Source: Hymenobacter swuensis DY53
GTDB lineage: Bacteria > Bacteroidota > Bacteroidia > Cytophagales > Hymenobacteraceae
DNA: 64,000 bases
Assembly (NCBI RefSeq): GCF_000576555.1
Contig: NZ_CP007145.1
Location: 1,364,001 to 1,428,000 of the forward strand
Direction of reading: 5' to 3'
Shown: piece after piece, positions 1 through 9,064 of the stretch
Layout of the letters: each line of letters opens with the position of its first letter
How positions within the stretch are numbered: the stretch's first letter is position 1
Position numbers and translations under genes: made by a program
The notes under the pieces: generated by a model
Told to the model about the DNA's origin: nothing
Database searches by the model: none
The model's input: the letters and a program-made list of their open reading frames with translations, nothing else

Positions 1-710
1 CTGCCCCGGCTGCCGGAGCACCCGTGCCCGACGACCTGCTGCAGATGCTGCTAGATGCCCGGTATGAGGATAGTGGCGAGCCAATGACCGAGGACCAGCT
101 GCTGGACGAAGCCAATATTCTGCTGCTGGCGGGCCACGAAACCAGTGCCAATGCGCTCAGTTGGCTGTTTTATCTGCTGGCCCGCCATCCGGACGCGGCT
201 GCGCAGGTGCGGCAGGAGCGGAGCACGGCCGGCCTGGCCCACCGTGCCCCCGCTTTTGCCGAGCTGCCGCAGCTGCTTTACGCGCAGCAGGTGATTCAGG
301 AAACGATGCGCCTATACCCGCCCGCCTGGATTCTGGACCGGGTGGCGCTGGAAGATGACGAGTTTCGCGGGCTGCCAATTCCCAAAGGCACGCTGTTTTC
401 TATTTACATCCACGGTATTCATCGGCACCCAGCATTGTGGCCGGAACCCGATGCTTTTCGGCCCGAGCGGTTTGCCGCTGGTCAGCAGCCGCCCATTCCG
501 GCTTACGCCTACCTGCCGTTCGGCGGCGGGCCGCGCATGTGCGTGGGCAACCACTTTGCCCTCACCGAAATTCAGCTGGTGCTGCTAGAGGCTCTGCACC
601 ACGTTGAGTTTCGGCCGGTTGCCGCTACGCCTGCTGAAACGGATCCGCTTGTCACGTTGCGGCCCAAGGGGCCTTTGTGGCTGGATGTATCTGGGGTGGT
701 AGGAAATTGA
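1..710 (+). CDS. Cytochrome P450, C-terminal part (5' end outside window)
   Basis: The frame is open from the left edge to TGA at 708-710, so this is the C-terminal half of a heme monooxygenase; the Met-like GTG at 24 is an internal Val. The visible part has the I-helix oxygen-activation motif AGHETSA, the K-helix ExxR motif (ETMR) and the heme-binding loop FGGGPRMCVG with the axial Cys. These three in order and at normal spacing identify a P450, probably a soluble bacterial CYP102/CYP4-like type because of the ETMRLYPP stretch. Substrate cannot be told. The N-terminal domain and redox partner lie outside the window. Confidence 0.95.
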   Translation, partial: APAAGAPVPDDLLQMLLDARYEDSGEPMTEDQLLDEANILLLAGHETSANALSWLFYLLARHPDAAAQVRQERSTAGLAHRAPAFAELPQLLYAQQVIQETMRLYPPAWILDRVALEDDEFRGLPIPKGTLFSIYIHGIHRHPALWPEPDAFRPERFAAGQQPPIPAYAYLPFGGGPRMCVGNHFALTEIQLVLLEALHHVEFRPVAATPAETDPLVTLRPKGPLWLDVSGVVGN

Positions 711-737
711 GCCGGCTATTTTGCTATACTTGCTCAC

Positions 738-1310
738 ATGACGCATCCTCTAAGCCTGTTGCCTGTTCCTAACGCCTTGGTGCCCCAGCTTGAAACGCCC
801 GATTTGCTCCTGCGCGGCCCCCAGGTTTCCGATCTGCCGGAGTTTACGGCTCTTCACAACGACCCGGTATTTTACCGCTTCCTGGGTAACAAACCGCAGA
901 CGGAGGAAGAAGTGTGGCGGCGCATGCTGGGCCAGTTGGGCCACTGGGCCATGTTCGGCTACGGGGCTTGGTCTGTTGAGGAAAAGGCTACCGGCCGCTA
1001 CATTGGCTCCGTAGGCTTCTTCGATTTTCAGCGCGACCTGACGCCTTCCCTCAAGGGTACGCTGGAGGCGGGCTGGACCATTGCGCCGCGTCTGCACGGC
1101 CGAGGCTATGCCACTCAGGCCTTGCAGGCGGCTCTGGCCTGGATTGAGCCGCGCTTCCCACAGGCCCGCCTCACCTGCATCATCGACCCTGATAACGCGG
1201 CTTCCCTGAACGTGGCCCGTAAGTTTGGTTTCTACGAATTTGCCCGCACTACCTACCACCACGAGCCGATTGTGCTGCTGGAACGCGCCCGTGTCTCTCC
1301 GGATAAATAA
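738..1310 (+). CDS. GNAT N-acetyltransferase, RimJ/RimL type
   Basis: A 190-residue protein of the Acetyltransf_3 group, which transfers acetyl from acetyl-CoA to an amine, often a protein N-terminus or small molecule. It starts with the typical ETPDLLLRGP strand, has the acetyl-CoA pyrophosphate loop GRGYATQAL near residue 115 and the following NAASLNVARKFGF motif. Length and motif order fit the family. The start is the ATG 27 bases after the P450 stop; a TATACTTG sequence at 725-732 resembles the Bacteroidota -7 box but lies only 5 bases before the ATG. Substrate unknown. Confidence 0.85.
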   Translation: MTHPLSLLPVPNALVPQLETPDLLLRGPQVSDLPEFTALHNDPVFYRFLGNKPQTEEEVWRRMLGQLGHWAMFGYGAWSVEEKATGRYIGSVGFFDFQRDLTPSLKGTLEAGWTIAPRLHGRGYATQALQAALAWIEPRFPQARLTCIIDPDNAASLNVARKFGFYEFARTTYHHEPIVLLERARVSPDK

Positions 1311-1353
1311 CGCAACGTCATGTTGCGCAAAGGCGCAGTTGAAGCATGAAGTT

Positions 1354-1403
1354 GCGTTAATTGAAAGGGCCGTTTTCATGAAAACGGCCCTTTCAATTAA
1401 CGC
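1354..1403. terminator. Bidirectional terminator, perfect 50-nt palindrome
   Basis: Two 25-base arms (1354-1378 and 1379-1403) are exact reverse complements with no spacer. The stem includes GGGCCGTTTTCA and its complement and A/T-rich flanks, lying between two convergent genes (GNAT on + and the thioredoxin lipoprotein on -). It can form a rho-independent hairpin on either transcript. Confidence 0.8.
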
Positions 1404-1415
1404 ATAAAGCTGGAA

Positions 1416-2759
1416 TTACTCCGCCAGCAGTTGGTCAATGGTTTTGTTGAATTCGGCTACTTCCTGCTCGTAGTACTTGCCGGTGCCGGGGCCCGAGTAG
1501 CCGGTGTGGATCTTGCGCACCTCGCCTTTCTTGTCCAGAAAAATGGTGGTGGGGAAAGCCAGCACCTGCTGCAACTGCGGCAGCGACTTGCTGGCGGCGT
1601 CCTTGTTGGCCTCGCCGGCCACGGCAATATCGTAGCCGATGTTCATGCGCTCCTTCATCTTCAGCAACTTCTTGGTCGCCACGGCCTGGTCGGTGGTGCG
1701 CTCGTAGCCCAGCCCGATGATTTCCACGCCGCGCTGCTTGTTCTTCTCGTACCAGGGGGCCAGGAAGTTGGTTTCGTCCATGCAGTTAGGGCACCACGAG
1801 CCCAGCACCTGCACCACCACCACTTTGCCCTTGTATTTGGGGTCGGAAGGGGATATGCTGCCGCCTTCGTAGATGCTGGGGAACTTGAAGGCGAGCTTTT
1901 TCTGGCCGGGCTTCATGCCGGTCAGGGCGTTGGCGTCGGGTAGTTTGGCGTTGGGGTCGAGCATGGCGGTCCAGGTTTCGTGGCCAGATTTGCCGGAGTA
2001 GAAGTCACCCACCATTTTCGACGGCTCGAACCCATAAGGATTGTTTGGCGGGAGAAACTTCGCACTACTTATCAGTTTTGCTACGAATAAGAAAGCGTGG
2101 CTACCATCGAAAGTAGATAAACGTAGTGTGTCGTTTTTTACGATGCCGTCCAAATAGCGGTAATCACCGGTTGAAGTCAGGAAAGTGCCCGATACCATCT
2201 CTTTGTTCTGCTGAAAAACACCAACAGCCTGATAAGACTCGCCTCCTGCATCTTGGAATGTAGTGGCCCAGTTGCCTGCAATCTTGAAGCTCGAATGGGG
2301 GGCTTTACTACCTTCAAGTGAGAACAATTGCTGCTCGCCCTTGGTCGCCGCAAACGGCACGCGGTACGGCTCCTTGCCGTCGTACTTTACCCAAGTGCCT
2401 TTGAGCTTATCTGCCCCATCAGCCCGCACCACCAGCGCGGCATCGAATACGCCTAGGCGGATGGTGGTGGAGTCGCCGGCCGAGCTGATTTCGTCGAGCT
2501 TGAGGCGTTCCTCGCCGTTGCGCAGCGTTACAGTGGGCTTGCCGCCGTCCTGGGCTACATCAAACAGAAACGGAATTTCCTGGCCCTGGGCCGAGAGCAC
2601 GCCCCGCCAGGTGCCAGCCGTGAGGGCCGTAGAACCGGAGGCTTCCGCCGCGCCGACGCCCGGAGTTTCGGTGGAAGTAGAGTTGGACTGACAGGCCACC
2701 GCGGCCAGCGCGAGTCCGGCCCCGAGTACTGCCTTGCGAAATTCAATGGCAACGGGCAT
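1416..2759 (-). CDS. TlpA-like thioredoxin-fold lipoprotein
   Basis: A 447-residue exported lipoprotein with lipobox AAVAC (Cys 23). The C-terminal third is a TlpA/ResA-type thioredoxin domain with active site GSWCPNC near residues 322-327 and the cis-Pro segment AFPTTIFLD. The N-terminal ~270 residues form a beta-rich region typical of Bacteroidota TlpA proteins. Expected role: membrane-anchored periplasmic thiol-disulfide exchange, for example cytochrome c maturation or reduction of oxidised thiols. A TACTTTG box on the minus strand abuts the ATG. It is divergent from aconitase, with 231 bases between them. Partner proteins are not visible. Confidence 0.85.
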   Translation of the reverse strand: MPVAIEFRKAVLGAGLALAAVACQSNSTSTETPGVGAAEASGSTALTAGTWRGVLSAQGQEIPFLFDVAQDGGKPTVTLRNGEERLKLDEISSAGDSTTIRLGVFDAALVVRADGADKLKGTWVKYDGKEPYRVPFAATKGEQQLFSLEGSKAPHSSFKIAGNWATTFQDAGGESYQAVGVFQQNKEMVSGTFLTSTGDYRYLDGIVKNDTLRLSTFDGSHAFLFVAKLISSAKFLPPNNPYGFEPSKMVGDFYSGKSGHETWTAMLDPNAKLPDANALTGMKPGQKKLAFKFPSIYEGGSISPSDPKYKGKVVVVQVLGSWCPNCMDETNFLAPWYEKNKQRGVEIIGLGYERTTDQAVATKKLLKMKERMNIGYDIAVAGEANKDAASKSLPQLQQVLAFPTTIFLDKKGEVRKIHTGYSGPGTGKYYEQEVAEFNKTIDQLLAE

Positions 2760-2908
2760 ACAAAGTAGGGTTAAGTTGATTCGGGGCTAAACTACGGCCG
2801 GGGCATATTAGTTTACCGCTGAAGGCCGCGAATGTAGGCCAACTTTTAACGCCAGCCGTTAGAATCATTCTAAATGCGGCCCTGGCCCGGCTTCCAGGCC
2901 CCGAAAAG

Positions 2909-2940
2909 TTGGGCTACGCAACGGCCGGTACCTATATTTG
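2909..2940 (+). promoter_or_regulatory. Candidate promoter of aconitase gene
   Basis: TATATTTG at 2933-2940 matches the Bacteroidota -7 consensus TAnnTTTG, with TTG at 2909-2911 at a suitable -33 distance (21-base spacer). It lies 50 bases before the aconitase ATG. Seen in sequence; promoter function is inferred. Confidence 0.55.
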
Positions 2941-2990
2941 CGTACCTGTCTATGATAGGCACGTTCTCTCCACTTTTTCCCTTTTGAATT

Positions 2991-5273
2991 ATGGCGTTTG
3001 ACTTAGAAATGATCAAGGCTGTGTACGCTGGCATGGGCTCCCGCATTGAGGCCGCCCGTACCGCCGTTGGCCGCCCGCTTACCCTGACGGAGAAAATCCT
3101 GTACGCTCACCTCTACGGCGGCACGGTTTCGCAGGCGTTTGAGCGGGGCGTTTCCTACGTCGATTTCGCTCCCGACCGTGTGGCCATGCAGGATGCTACC
3201 GCCCAGATGGCGCTGCTCCAGTTCATGCAGGCCGGCAAGCCCCAGGCCGCCGTGCCCAGCACCGTACACTGCGACCACCTGATTCAGGCCAAAGAAGGCG
3301 CTACCGAAGATCTGGCCATTGCCAACTCCGAAAACAAAGAGGTATACGACTTCCTGGCTTCGGTTTCCAACAAATATGGCATCGGCTTCTGGAAGCCCGG
3401 TGCTGGTATCATCCACCAGGTGGTACTCGAAAACTACGCCTTCCCCGGCGGCATGATGATCGGTACCGACTCGCATACGCCCAACGCGGGTGGCCTTGGT
3501 ATGATTGCCATTGGCGTGGGTGGTGCTGATGCCGTGGATGTAATGTCGGGCATGGCTTGGGAGCTGAAGTTCCCGAAGGTAATCGGCGTGAAACTGACCG
3601 GTAAGCTCTCGGGCTGGACTTCGGCCAAAGACGTTATCCTGAAAGTAGCCGGCATCCTGACGGTGAAAGGCGGTACCGGTGCCATCGTGGAGTACTTCGG
3701 CGAAGGAGCCAATAACCTGTCGGCTACCGGCAAAGGCACCATCTGCAACATGGGCGCTGAAATCGGGGCTACTACCTCGGTGTTCAGCTACGATGAGAAG
3801 ATGGGCGACTATCTGCGTGGCACCGGCCGGGCCGAAATTGCCGACCTCGCCGCCGGTGTAGCGGCTCACCTGCGCGCCGATGACGAAGTTCTGGCCAACC
3901 CCGCTGAATTCTACGACCAGCTGATCGAAATCAACCTGTCGGAGTTGGAGCCTTACGTGAACGGCCCGTTCACGCCGGATGCCGCCTGGCCGATTTCGCA
4001 GTTCGCCGCCGCCGTAAAGGAGCACGGCTGGCCCGAGAAGCTGGAAGTAGGCCTGATTGGGTCCTGCACCAACTCCTCGTATGAGGACATCACCCGCGCC
4101 GCCAGCATTGCCAAGCAGGCGGCCGACAAGGGCCTGACCGTACAGGCCGAGTACACCGTGACGCCCGGCTCGGAGCTGGTGCGCTACACTGTGGAGCGCG
4201 ACGGTTTGCTGGACACCTTCGCCCAGATGGGCGGCGTTGTGCTGGCTAACGCCTGCGGTCCGTGCATCGGCCAGTGGGCCCGTCATACCGACGACCCCAA
4301 GCGCCGCAACTCCATAATCACGAGCTTCAACCGCAACTTTGCCAAGCGCAACGACGGCAACCCGAACACCCACGCCTTCGTGGCCTCGCCCGAAATCGTG
4401 ACGGCCTTCGCCATTGCCGGCGACCTGACCTTCAACCCCCTCACCGACACGCTGACCACCAAAGACGGCCAGCAGGTGAAGTTTGATGAGCCTGTAGGAA
4501 TTGAGTTGCCCCCCCGTGGCTTTGCCGTGGAAGATGCCGGTTTCCAGGCGCCCGCCGAAGATGGCTCGGGTGTGCAGGTGCTGGTAGATGAGGCTTCTGA
4601 CCGTCTGCAGCTGCTTGACCCGTTCAAAGCCTGGGAAGGTACCGACCTGAAAGGGTTGCGTCTGCTCATCAAGGCCCAGGGCAAGTGCACCACCGACCAC
4701 ATTTCGATGGCCGGCCCGTGGCTGAAATACCGCGGCCACCTGGACAACATCAGCAACAACATGCTCATCGGGGCAACCAACGCATTCAACGGCGAGGCTA
4801 ACTCGGTGAAGGATCAGCTGACTTCCGGCACGCCGCACGGCACGGTGCCGCAGGTAGCCCGGAACTACAAAGCCCAGGGCATTGGCTCGGTGGTAGTAGG
4901 TGACGAGAACTACGGCGAAGGCTCATCGCGCGAGCACGCTGCCATGGAGCCCCGCCACTTGGGCGTGCGCGCCGTGTTGGTGAAGTCGTTTGCCCGGATT
5001 CACGAAACCAACCTCAAGAAGCAGGGCATGCTGGCCCTGACCTTCGCCAACAAGGCCGACTACGACCTGATTGAGGAGGACGATACTATCGACATCATCG
5101 GCCTGACCACGTTTGCCCCCGGTAAACCGCTGGAAGTACGCCTGCACCACTCCGATGGCGACACTGACCTCATCACGGTAAACCATACTTACAATGAAGG
5201 TCAGATCGAGTGGTTCAAAGCCGGTTCGGCACTGAACCTGATCCGTTTGAAAGAGTCGGGCCAGCTGGCGTAA
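2991..5273 (+). CDS. acn: Aconitate hydratase (mitochondrial-type)
   Basis: A 760-residue aconitase that interconverts citrate and isocitrate in the TCA cycle, in the cytoplasm. Iron-sulfur cluster ligands are visible as Cys in [11 protein letters not shown] and the CxxC of [10 protein letters not shown]; the C-terminal swivel domain carries [15 protein letters not shown] with the active-site Ser/Arg. Length and the N-terminal sequence match the ~755-residue mitochondrial/Bacteroidota class, not the ~890-residue AcnA/IRP1 or AcnB classes, so no E. coli-style symbol is implied. It is monocistronic: own promoter box upstream and a strong terminator 19 bases after the stop. Confidence 0.97.
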   Translation: MAFDLEMIKAVYAGMGSRIEAARTAVGRPLTLTEKILYAHLYGGTVSQAFERGVSYVDFAPDRVAMQDATAQMALLQFMQAGKPQAAVPSTVHCDHLIQAKEGATEDLAIANSENKEVYDFLASVSNKYGIGFWKPGAGIIHQVVLENYAFPGGMMIGTDSHTPNAGGLGMIAIGVGGADAVDVMSGMAWELKFPKVIGVKLTGKLSGWTSAKDVILKVAGILTVKGGTGAIVEYFGEGANNLSATGKGTICNMGAEIGATTSVFSYDEKMGDYLRGTGRAEIADLAAGVAAHLRADDEVLANPAEFYDQLIEINLSELEPYVNGPFTPDAAWPISQFAAAVKEHGWPEKLEVGLIGSCTNSSYEDITRAASIAKQAADKGLTVQAEYTVTPGSELVRYTVERDGLLDTFAQMGGVVLANACGPCIGQWARHTDDPKRRNSIITSFNRNFAKRNDGNPNTHAFVASPEIVTAFAIAGDLTFNPLTDTLTTKDGQQVKFDEPVGIELPPRGFAVEDAGFQAPAEDGSGVQVLVDEASDRLQLLDPFKAWEGTDLKGLRLLIKAQGKCTTDHISMAGPWLKYRGHLDNISNNMLIGATNAFNGEANSVKDQLTSGTPHGTVPQVARNYKAQGIGSVVVGDENYGEGSSREHAAMEPRHLGVRAVLVKSFARIHETNLKKQGMLALTFANKADYDLIEEDDTIDIIGLTTFAPGKPLEVRLHHSDGDTDLITVNHTYNEGQIEWFKAGSALNLIRLKESGQLA

Positions 5274-5291
5274 GCAACCAGTAGACCAGAT

Positions 5292-5331
5292 AAAACGGCC
5301 GCCTTCCCGGATAGGGGAGGCGGCCGTTTTT
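5292..5331 (+). terminator. Rho-independent terminator after aconitase
   Basis: A 13-base perfect stem (5292-5304 with 5318-5330, core AAAACGGCCGCCT) is followed by T residues. It is placed directly after the aconitase stop. Confidence 0.85.
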
Positions 5332-5412
5332 GTGGATGGTAGGTGCAACGTTTTGGCAGGAAACAGCCTCTACAGGTGAAATGCCATATTCAACCTTACA
5401 CAGTAAGCATGT

Positions 5413-5886
5413 ATGAAACAGCTTTTTACTTTGGGAACAAGTGTAGTGTGCGCGTTGCTGCTTAGCGGCTGTGTAACCTGTGGGGGTGACACCGAGCCCT
5501 GCATAGATACGCCAGTCGCGTTTACTAGCTTGGAAAAGGAATATGGTTGCACAAATACCCCACGGCAGCTGAGCATAAATCTGCCTCAGACCTACACCGT
5601 TGTTCGTTCCCAAGCGGAGTTCGACCAGCAGGTAGCCGGTGACTGCCATCCGCAGGTTGACTTCACAAAGTACGACCTAGTGATTGGCAACGCAGGCTCC
5701 AGCAGCGGCAGTTCTACTATCACGTACGCTTACCAGCGGGAATGTGAAACCGGCAAGTCGATTCTGAAAGTCGTATTTAAGGCGGGTATGACCAATGACG
5801 CCCCCATCCTGACGTATCACGCACTGGTGCCCAAACTGGCTCCCCAAGAAACGGTGCTGGTGGAGGTAGAAATGAAAGCCAATTAA
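5413..5886 (+). CDS. Small lipoprotein of unknown function
   Basis: A 157-residue protein with signal peptide and lipobox LLSGC (Cys 19), followed by a Cys-rich start (CVTCGGDTEPC). The C-terminal half, VDFTKYDLVIGNAG then a beta-rich repeat of Lys/Val strands, faintly resembles PrcB_C-like secreted beta domains, but I do not treat that as an assignment. It sits alone between two terminators, so it is probably its own transcription unit. Real coding is supported by a proper signal sequence, an ATG start and a terminator 14 bases after the stop. Located in the envelope; function unknown. Confidence 0.75.
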   Translation: MKQLFTLGTSVVCALLLSGCVTCGGDTEPCIDTPVAFTSLEKEYGCTNTPRQLSINLPQTYTVVRSQAEFDQQVAGDCHPQVDFTKYDLVIGNAGSSSGSSTITYAYQRECETGKSILKVVFKAGMTNDAPILTYHALVPKLAPQETVLVEVEMKAN

Positions 5887-5899
5887 AGACCATCTGAAC

Positions 5900-5938
5900 A
5901 AACGGCCGTCTACGCATCCCTAGCAGGCGGCCGTTTTT
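5900..5938 (+). terminator. Rho-independent terminator
   Basis: Stem of about 12 pairs (5900-5911 with 5925-5936, one G-T pair) followed by TTTTTATT. It uses the same AAACGGCC core as the terminator after aconitase. Confidence 0.8.
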
Positions 5939-6044
5939 ATTATTTCAAAACTTTGAAATGCAAAGTTCTTTGATTTATGTTTGTCCGACTAAAGTAGCCG
6001 GGCAGGTGTCCCGGCTTAGCCCGGAGTCTTATTCACTTTGCGTT

Positions 6045-8921
6045 ATGCGTAATCTATTGCATCCCAAGTGGCTGTTGCTGCTCAATACGGCGGCCGTTAT
6101 AGTGCTGGCGCTGCTGTGCTACGGGCAGTTTGCGGTTATCCGCAGCCTGTTGCCGGCGGGTAGTGTAAGTACTTGGAGCTGGCTGGGCGGCGCATTGGCC
6201 GGGGTAGCACTAAGTACGTTAGGGTACGCGCTGGGCCAATGGCGGCGGCAGCAGGAGGTGAGCACGCTGTATTGCCTGTTGACGCTGGTGGGATACTCGG
6301 CCTTGATCTGCATCGGCGTGAGTCTGGATACGGAATTGCTACCCCGGGACGTGCCGCGCTGGATGGTGCCCACCGATCCGCTGGTGTACTTGATTACTTT
6401 CCTGATGCCCACGTTGGCTCATGCCGGCTACGCGTTGGTGGTGCGCCTCACGCCGGCAGGAAAGGACTATTCGGTACTGACCAACGTGGGACTGGCACTG
6501 GCCGCGCCGCTGAGTTGGCTCGTGCTGATTATGCTGCCCGGTGGCTTGCTGCTGGGCAGTATTCTACCCGACTGGCTCGGTAGCGGCCTGCTGGTGACGG
6601 GCTTGGTAGTAGGTACCGTGATGTTCCTGTTTTATCTGGTGCGGGTAGTATACATTCTGGACCTGCGGCGCGGCGAATATGGGCAAGAGTTCAGTCTGCT
6701 CTGGAAAATACTGCTGGGCATTGTGCTGCCGCTGCTGGGCCTGATGGTAAACAACGGGTTGTTCTGGGGCAATTTCGGCGGCACGGAAACCGGTATTTTC
6801 GGCAACTTCAGCAGTCCGTGGTTTTATGGGCTGGCGGTGCTGAACGGTATGCTGCTCTGTCTGCCGGCTAGCCCCAACCGGTGGTTGCATCTGCTGCTGC
6901 TGTTCGGGCGGAGTGTGCTGCTGGGCTATACGTTCTACTTCTTCCTGGTTTTTCTGCCGTTTCTGCCGCTGGCGTTGCTGGCCGTTATCCTTATCGGAAC
7001 GGGGTTTCTGATGCTGACGCCACTGGTGTTGCTGCTGGTGCACGTGCGGGAGTTGGCGGCCGACTGGGAGCAGCTGCGGCTTGCGTTTTCGGGACGGGTG
7101 CTGCTGGTAGTGTTGCTGAGCGGTGTCTGTACGCTGCCGCTGTTCATCACGGCCCGCTACCTGGCCGACCGCCACACCCTGCACCAAGCTCTCGACTACC
7201 GCTATGCCCCCGACTATACCTGCCGGTATACCCTCAACGAACACGCACTGGCCCGCACCCTAGGCGTGGTGAAGCAGCATAAGGACCGCAACAGTGGAGG
7301 TGGGCCTTTTGGCTCGCATGTCCCGTACCTGTCGTTGTATTTCAACTGGCTGGTCCTGGATAACCTCACGCTGTCGGATACTAAAATAGCCGACCTGGAG
7401 CAGGTGTTTCTGGGCGAGTTACCAGAAAAAACCGAACAGGCCGCCCGCCCGTTTGCCGTACCCGCGCCAGCCGCGCCGGTTCTGACCGATGTCATCACCA
7501 AAAGCACTTACGACGCCCGCCAGCAGGCCTGGGTAAGCCAGGTAGAGTTGCGCGTGGCCAACACCGATACCACTCAGCGCGCCGGCGAGTACACTACTAC
7601 GCTGGACCTGCCGCCCGGCTGCTGGGTAGGCGACTACTATCTGGACATGAACGGGCGTCGGGAGCATGGGATTCTGGCTGAGAAAAAGGCCGCTGCATGG
7701 GTGTATGCCCAGATTCTCAACGAAACCCAGGTCCGCGACCCAGGCCTGTTGGCTTACCGGAACAACCGTCAGTTGAGCCTGCGCGTGTACCCCGTAACAG
7801 GCCAGACTCCCCGCGTGACGGGCATGCAGCTGCTGCACAAAGAACCAGTTACGCTGCTGCTGGATGGTCGAGAGGTAAGGCTAGGCACGGCCGCCAGCGT
7901 GCCGGTTACGGTGCCGGTGGTGGCCAATGGGGGCGACGTGGTATATATGAGCGGGGCAGCTAAACAGCGCCTTCCGCTGGTACGGCGGCGACCCTATTTC
8001 CATTTTCTGCTGGATGTTTCAGAGCGCCAGCAGCAGCAAAAGCAGGCGTATGCCCGCCGTCTGGAGCAGCAGTTCGGGGCCGGAGTTCTGACGGATACAG
8101 CCACCCGCTTTACGCTGGTAGATGCCTACGCTACTCCGGTAGCGGCCGGTGCCAACTGGAAGCAGGAGCTGGCAAACCATGAGCATACTGGCGGCTTCTA
8201 CCTGGATGGCGCCTTGCGCCAGCTGCTGGTACAGGCTTTCCTGCGGCCCCGTGCCACTTATCCGGTTCCCGTAGTAGTTACCGATAACCTGGCCGCTGCC
8301 GTGCTGGGGGCAGATTTAGCCGAATTCCAGGCTGCCTACCCGGAATCTGACCGGTTCTACGTGCTCGATGCCAACAGCCACCTGACGGCTCACTCGCTTC
8401 GCCACGAAGCCGGCCGGGTACTTTCTGAGGTGGCGGCGGGCACTTCCTTGCCGGCCCCGGCTTCGTTGGTGCGCGCTTGGCCCACGGCTGCCCAGCCCCA
8501 GGCGTATCTGGCCGATGATACCCTGGCCGAAATAGTGCTGGTCCACCCGGTGGCCCCAATGCGGCCGGCACTGGCGGCTGGTGGGCGCTGGCAAACGGGG
8601 CTGTTGCTGCACGGCTATCAGCAATGGCAGGCTTTCCACCCGGAGGCCGCCGAAGACCAGCGCGTTCCGTTCGTGCGGGCCAGCTTCCGGGCTGGTATTC
8701 TGACGCCCTTCACTGCGTATCTGGCCCTCGAAAACCCAGCCCAAAAAGCCGCGCTGCAACGAAAGCAGGATCAGGTGCTCAGCGGCAAAGCTGCGCTGGA
8801 TGTGGATGAAGGCGAATCAAACCAACCAACTGCCGTGCCGCTGGATGAGTACATTGGGCTGTTGGTGCTGGCGGCGGTAGGCTTGGCCGCGTGGCACCTT
8901 CGGCGGCTGCAGCCGGTGTAG
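6045..8921 (+). CDS. MSEP-CTERM-type VIT-domain multipass membrane protein
   Basis: About 958 residues from the chosen ATG (the frame also has an ATG at 5958, but MRNLLHPKWLLLLNT reads as the natural start and leads into the first membrane segment). About ten hydrophobic segments fill residues 1-370. A periplasmic VIT domain follows near 490-620 (GCWVGDYYLDMNG, then EKKAAAWVYAQIL and NNRQLSLRVYP), then about 270 unassigned residues. The C-terminus is VPLDEYIGLLVLAA, a final membrane helix and RRLQPV, the layout of an exosortase sorting signal. It resembles the MSEP-CTERM family paired with exosortase K (an XrtN-system VIT protein is the alternative), although the literal MSEP motif is absent. 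No exosortase gene is in the window. Confidence 0.75.
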   Translation: MRNLLHPKWLLLLNTAAVIVLALLCYGQFAVIRSLLPAGSVSTWSWLGGALAGVALSTLGYALGQWRRQQEVSTLYCLLTLVGYSALICIGVSLDTELLPRDVPRWMVPTDPLVYLITFLMPTLAHAGYALVVRLTPAGKDYSVLTNVGLALAAPLSWLVLIMLPGGLLLGSILPDWLGSGLLVTGLVVGTVMFLFYLVRVVYILDLRRGEYGQEFSLLWKILLGIVLPLLGLMVNNGLFWGNFGGTETGIFGNFSSPWFYGLAVLNGMLLCLPASPNRWLHLLLLFGRSVLLGYTFYFFLVFLPFLPLALLAVILIGTGFLMLTPLVLLLVHVRELAADWEQLRLAFSGRVLLVVLLSGVCTLPLFITARYLADRHTLHQALDYRYAPDYTCRYTLNEHALARTLGVVKQHKDRNSGGGPFGSHVPYLSLYFNWLVLDNLTLSDTKIADLEQVFLGELPEKTEQAARPFAVPAPAAPVLTDVITKSTYDARQQAWVSQVELRVANTDTTQRAGEYTTTLDLPPGCWVGDYYLDMNGRREHGILAEKKAAAWVYAQILNETQVRDPGLLAYRNNRQLSLRVYPVTGQTPRVTGMQLLHKEPVTLLLDGREVRLGTAASVPVTVPVVANGGDVVYMSGAAKQRLPLVRRRPYFHFLLDVSERQQQQKQAYARRLEQQFGAGVLTDTATRFTLVDAYATPVAAGANWKQELANHEHTGGFYLDGALRQLLVQAFLRPRATYPVPVVVTDNLAAAVLGADLAEFQAAYPESDRFYVLDANSHLTAHSLRHEAGRVLSEVAAGTSLPAPASLVRAWPTAAQPQAYLADDTLAEIVLVHPVAPMRPALAAGGRWQTGLLLHGYQQWQAFHPEAAEDQRVPFVRASFRAGILTPFTAYLALENPAQKAALQRKQDQVLSGKAALDVDEGESNQPTAVPLDEYIGLLVLAAVGLAAWHLRRLQPV

Positions 8922-8989
8922 CGCCGGATTGCTGGCAGGCACGGCTTCTGTGCCAGACGCCAAGTTCTGCACGAAGTGGGATTTATCAG

Positions 8990-9032
8990 GTAACACACCT
9001 ACTCTAGCCACAGGCTAGAGTAGGTGTGTTAC
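8990..9032 (+). terminator. 19-bp perfect inverted repeat, likely terminator
   Basis: Arms 8990-9008 and 9014-9032 are exact reverse complements with a 5-base loop. It sits between the VIT-domain gene and the next gene on the same strand. The tail is CTTTGCTTTGG, not a clean T-run, and the right arm overlaps a near-consensus -7 box (TTACTTTG, 9029-9036) of the downstream gene. Confidence 0.55.
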
Positions 9033-9064
9033 TTTGCTTTGGCAATGTATAATCGGGTGTATCA

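Noticed and set aside
3003..4838. Long minus-strand frame (611 codons) opposite aconitase
   Set aside because: Typical shadow frame of a GC-rich gene; aconitase is unambiguous on the plus strand.
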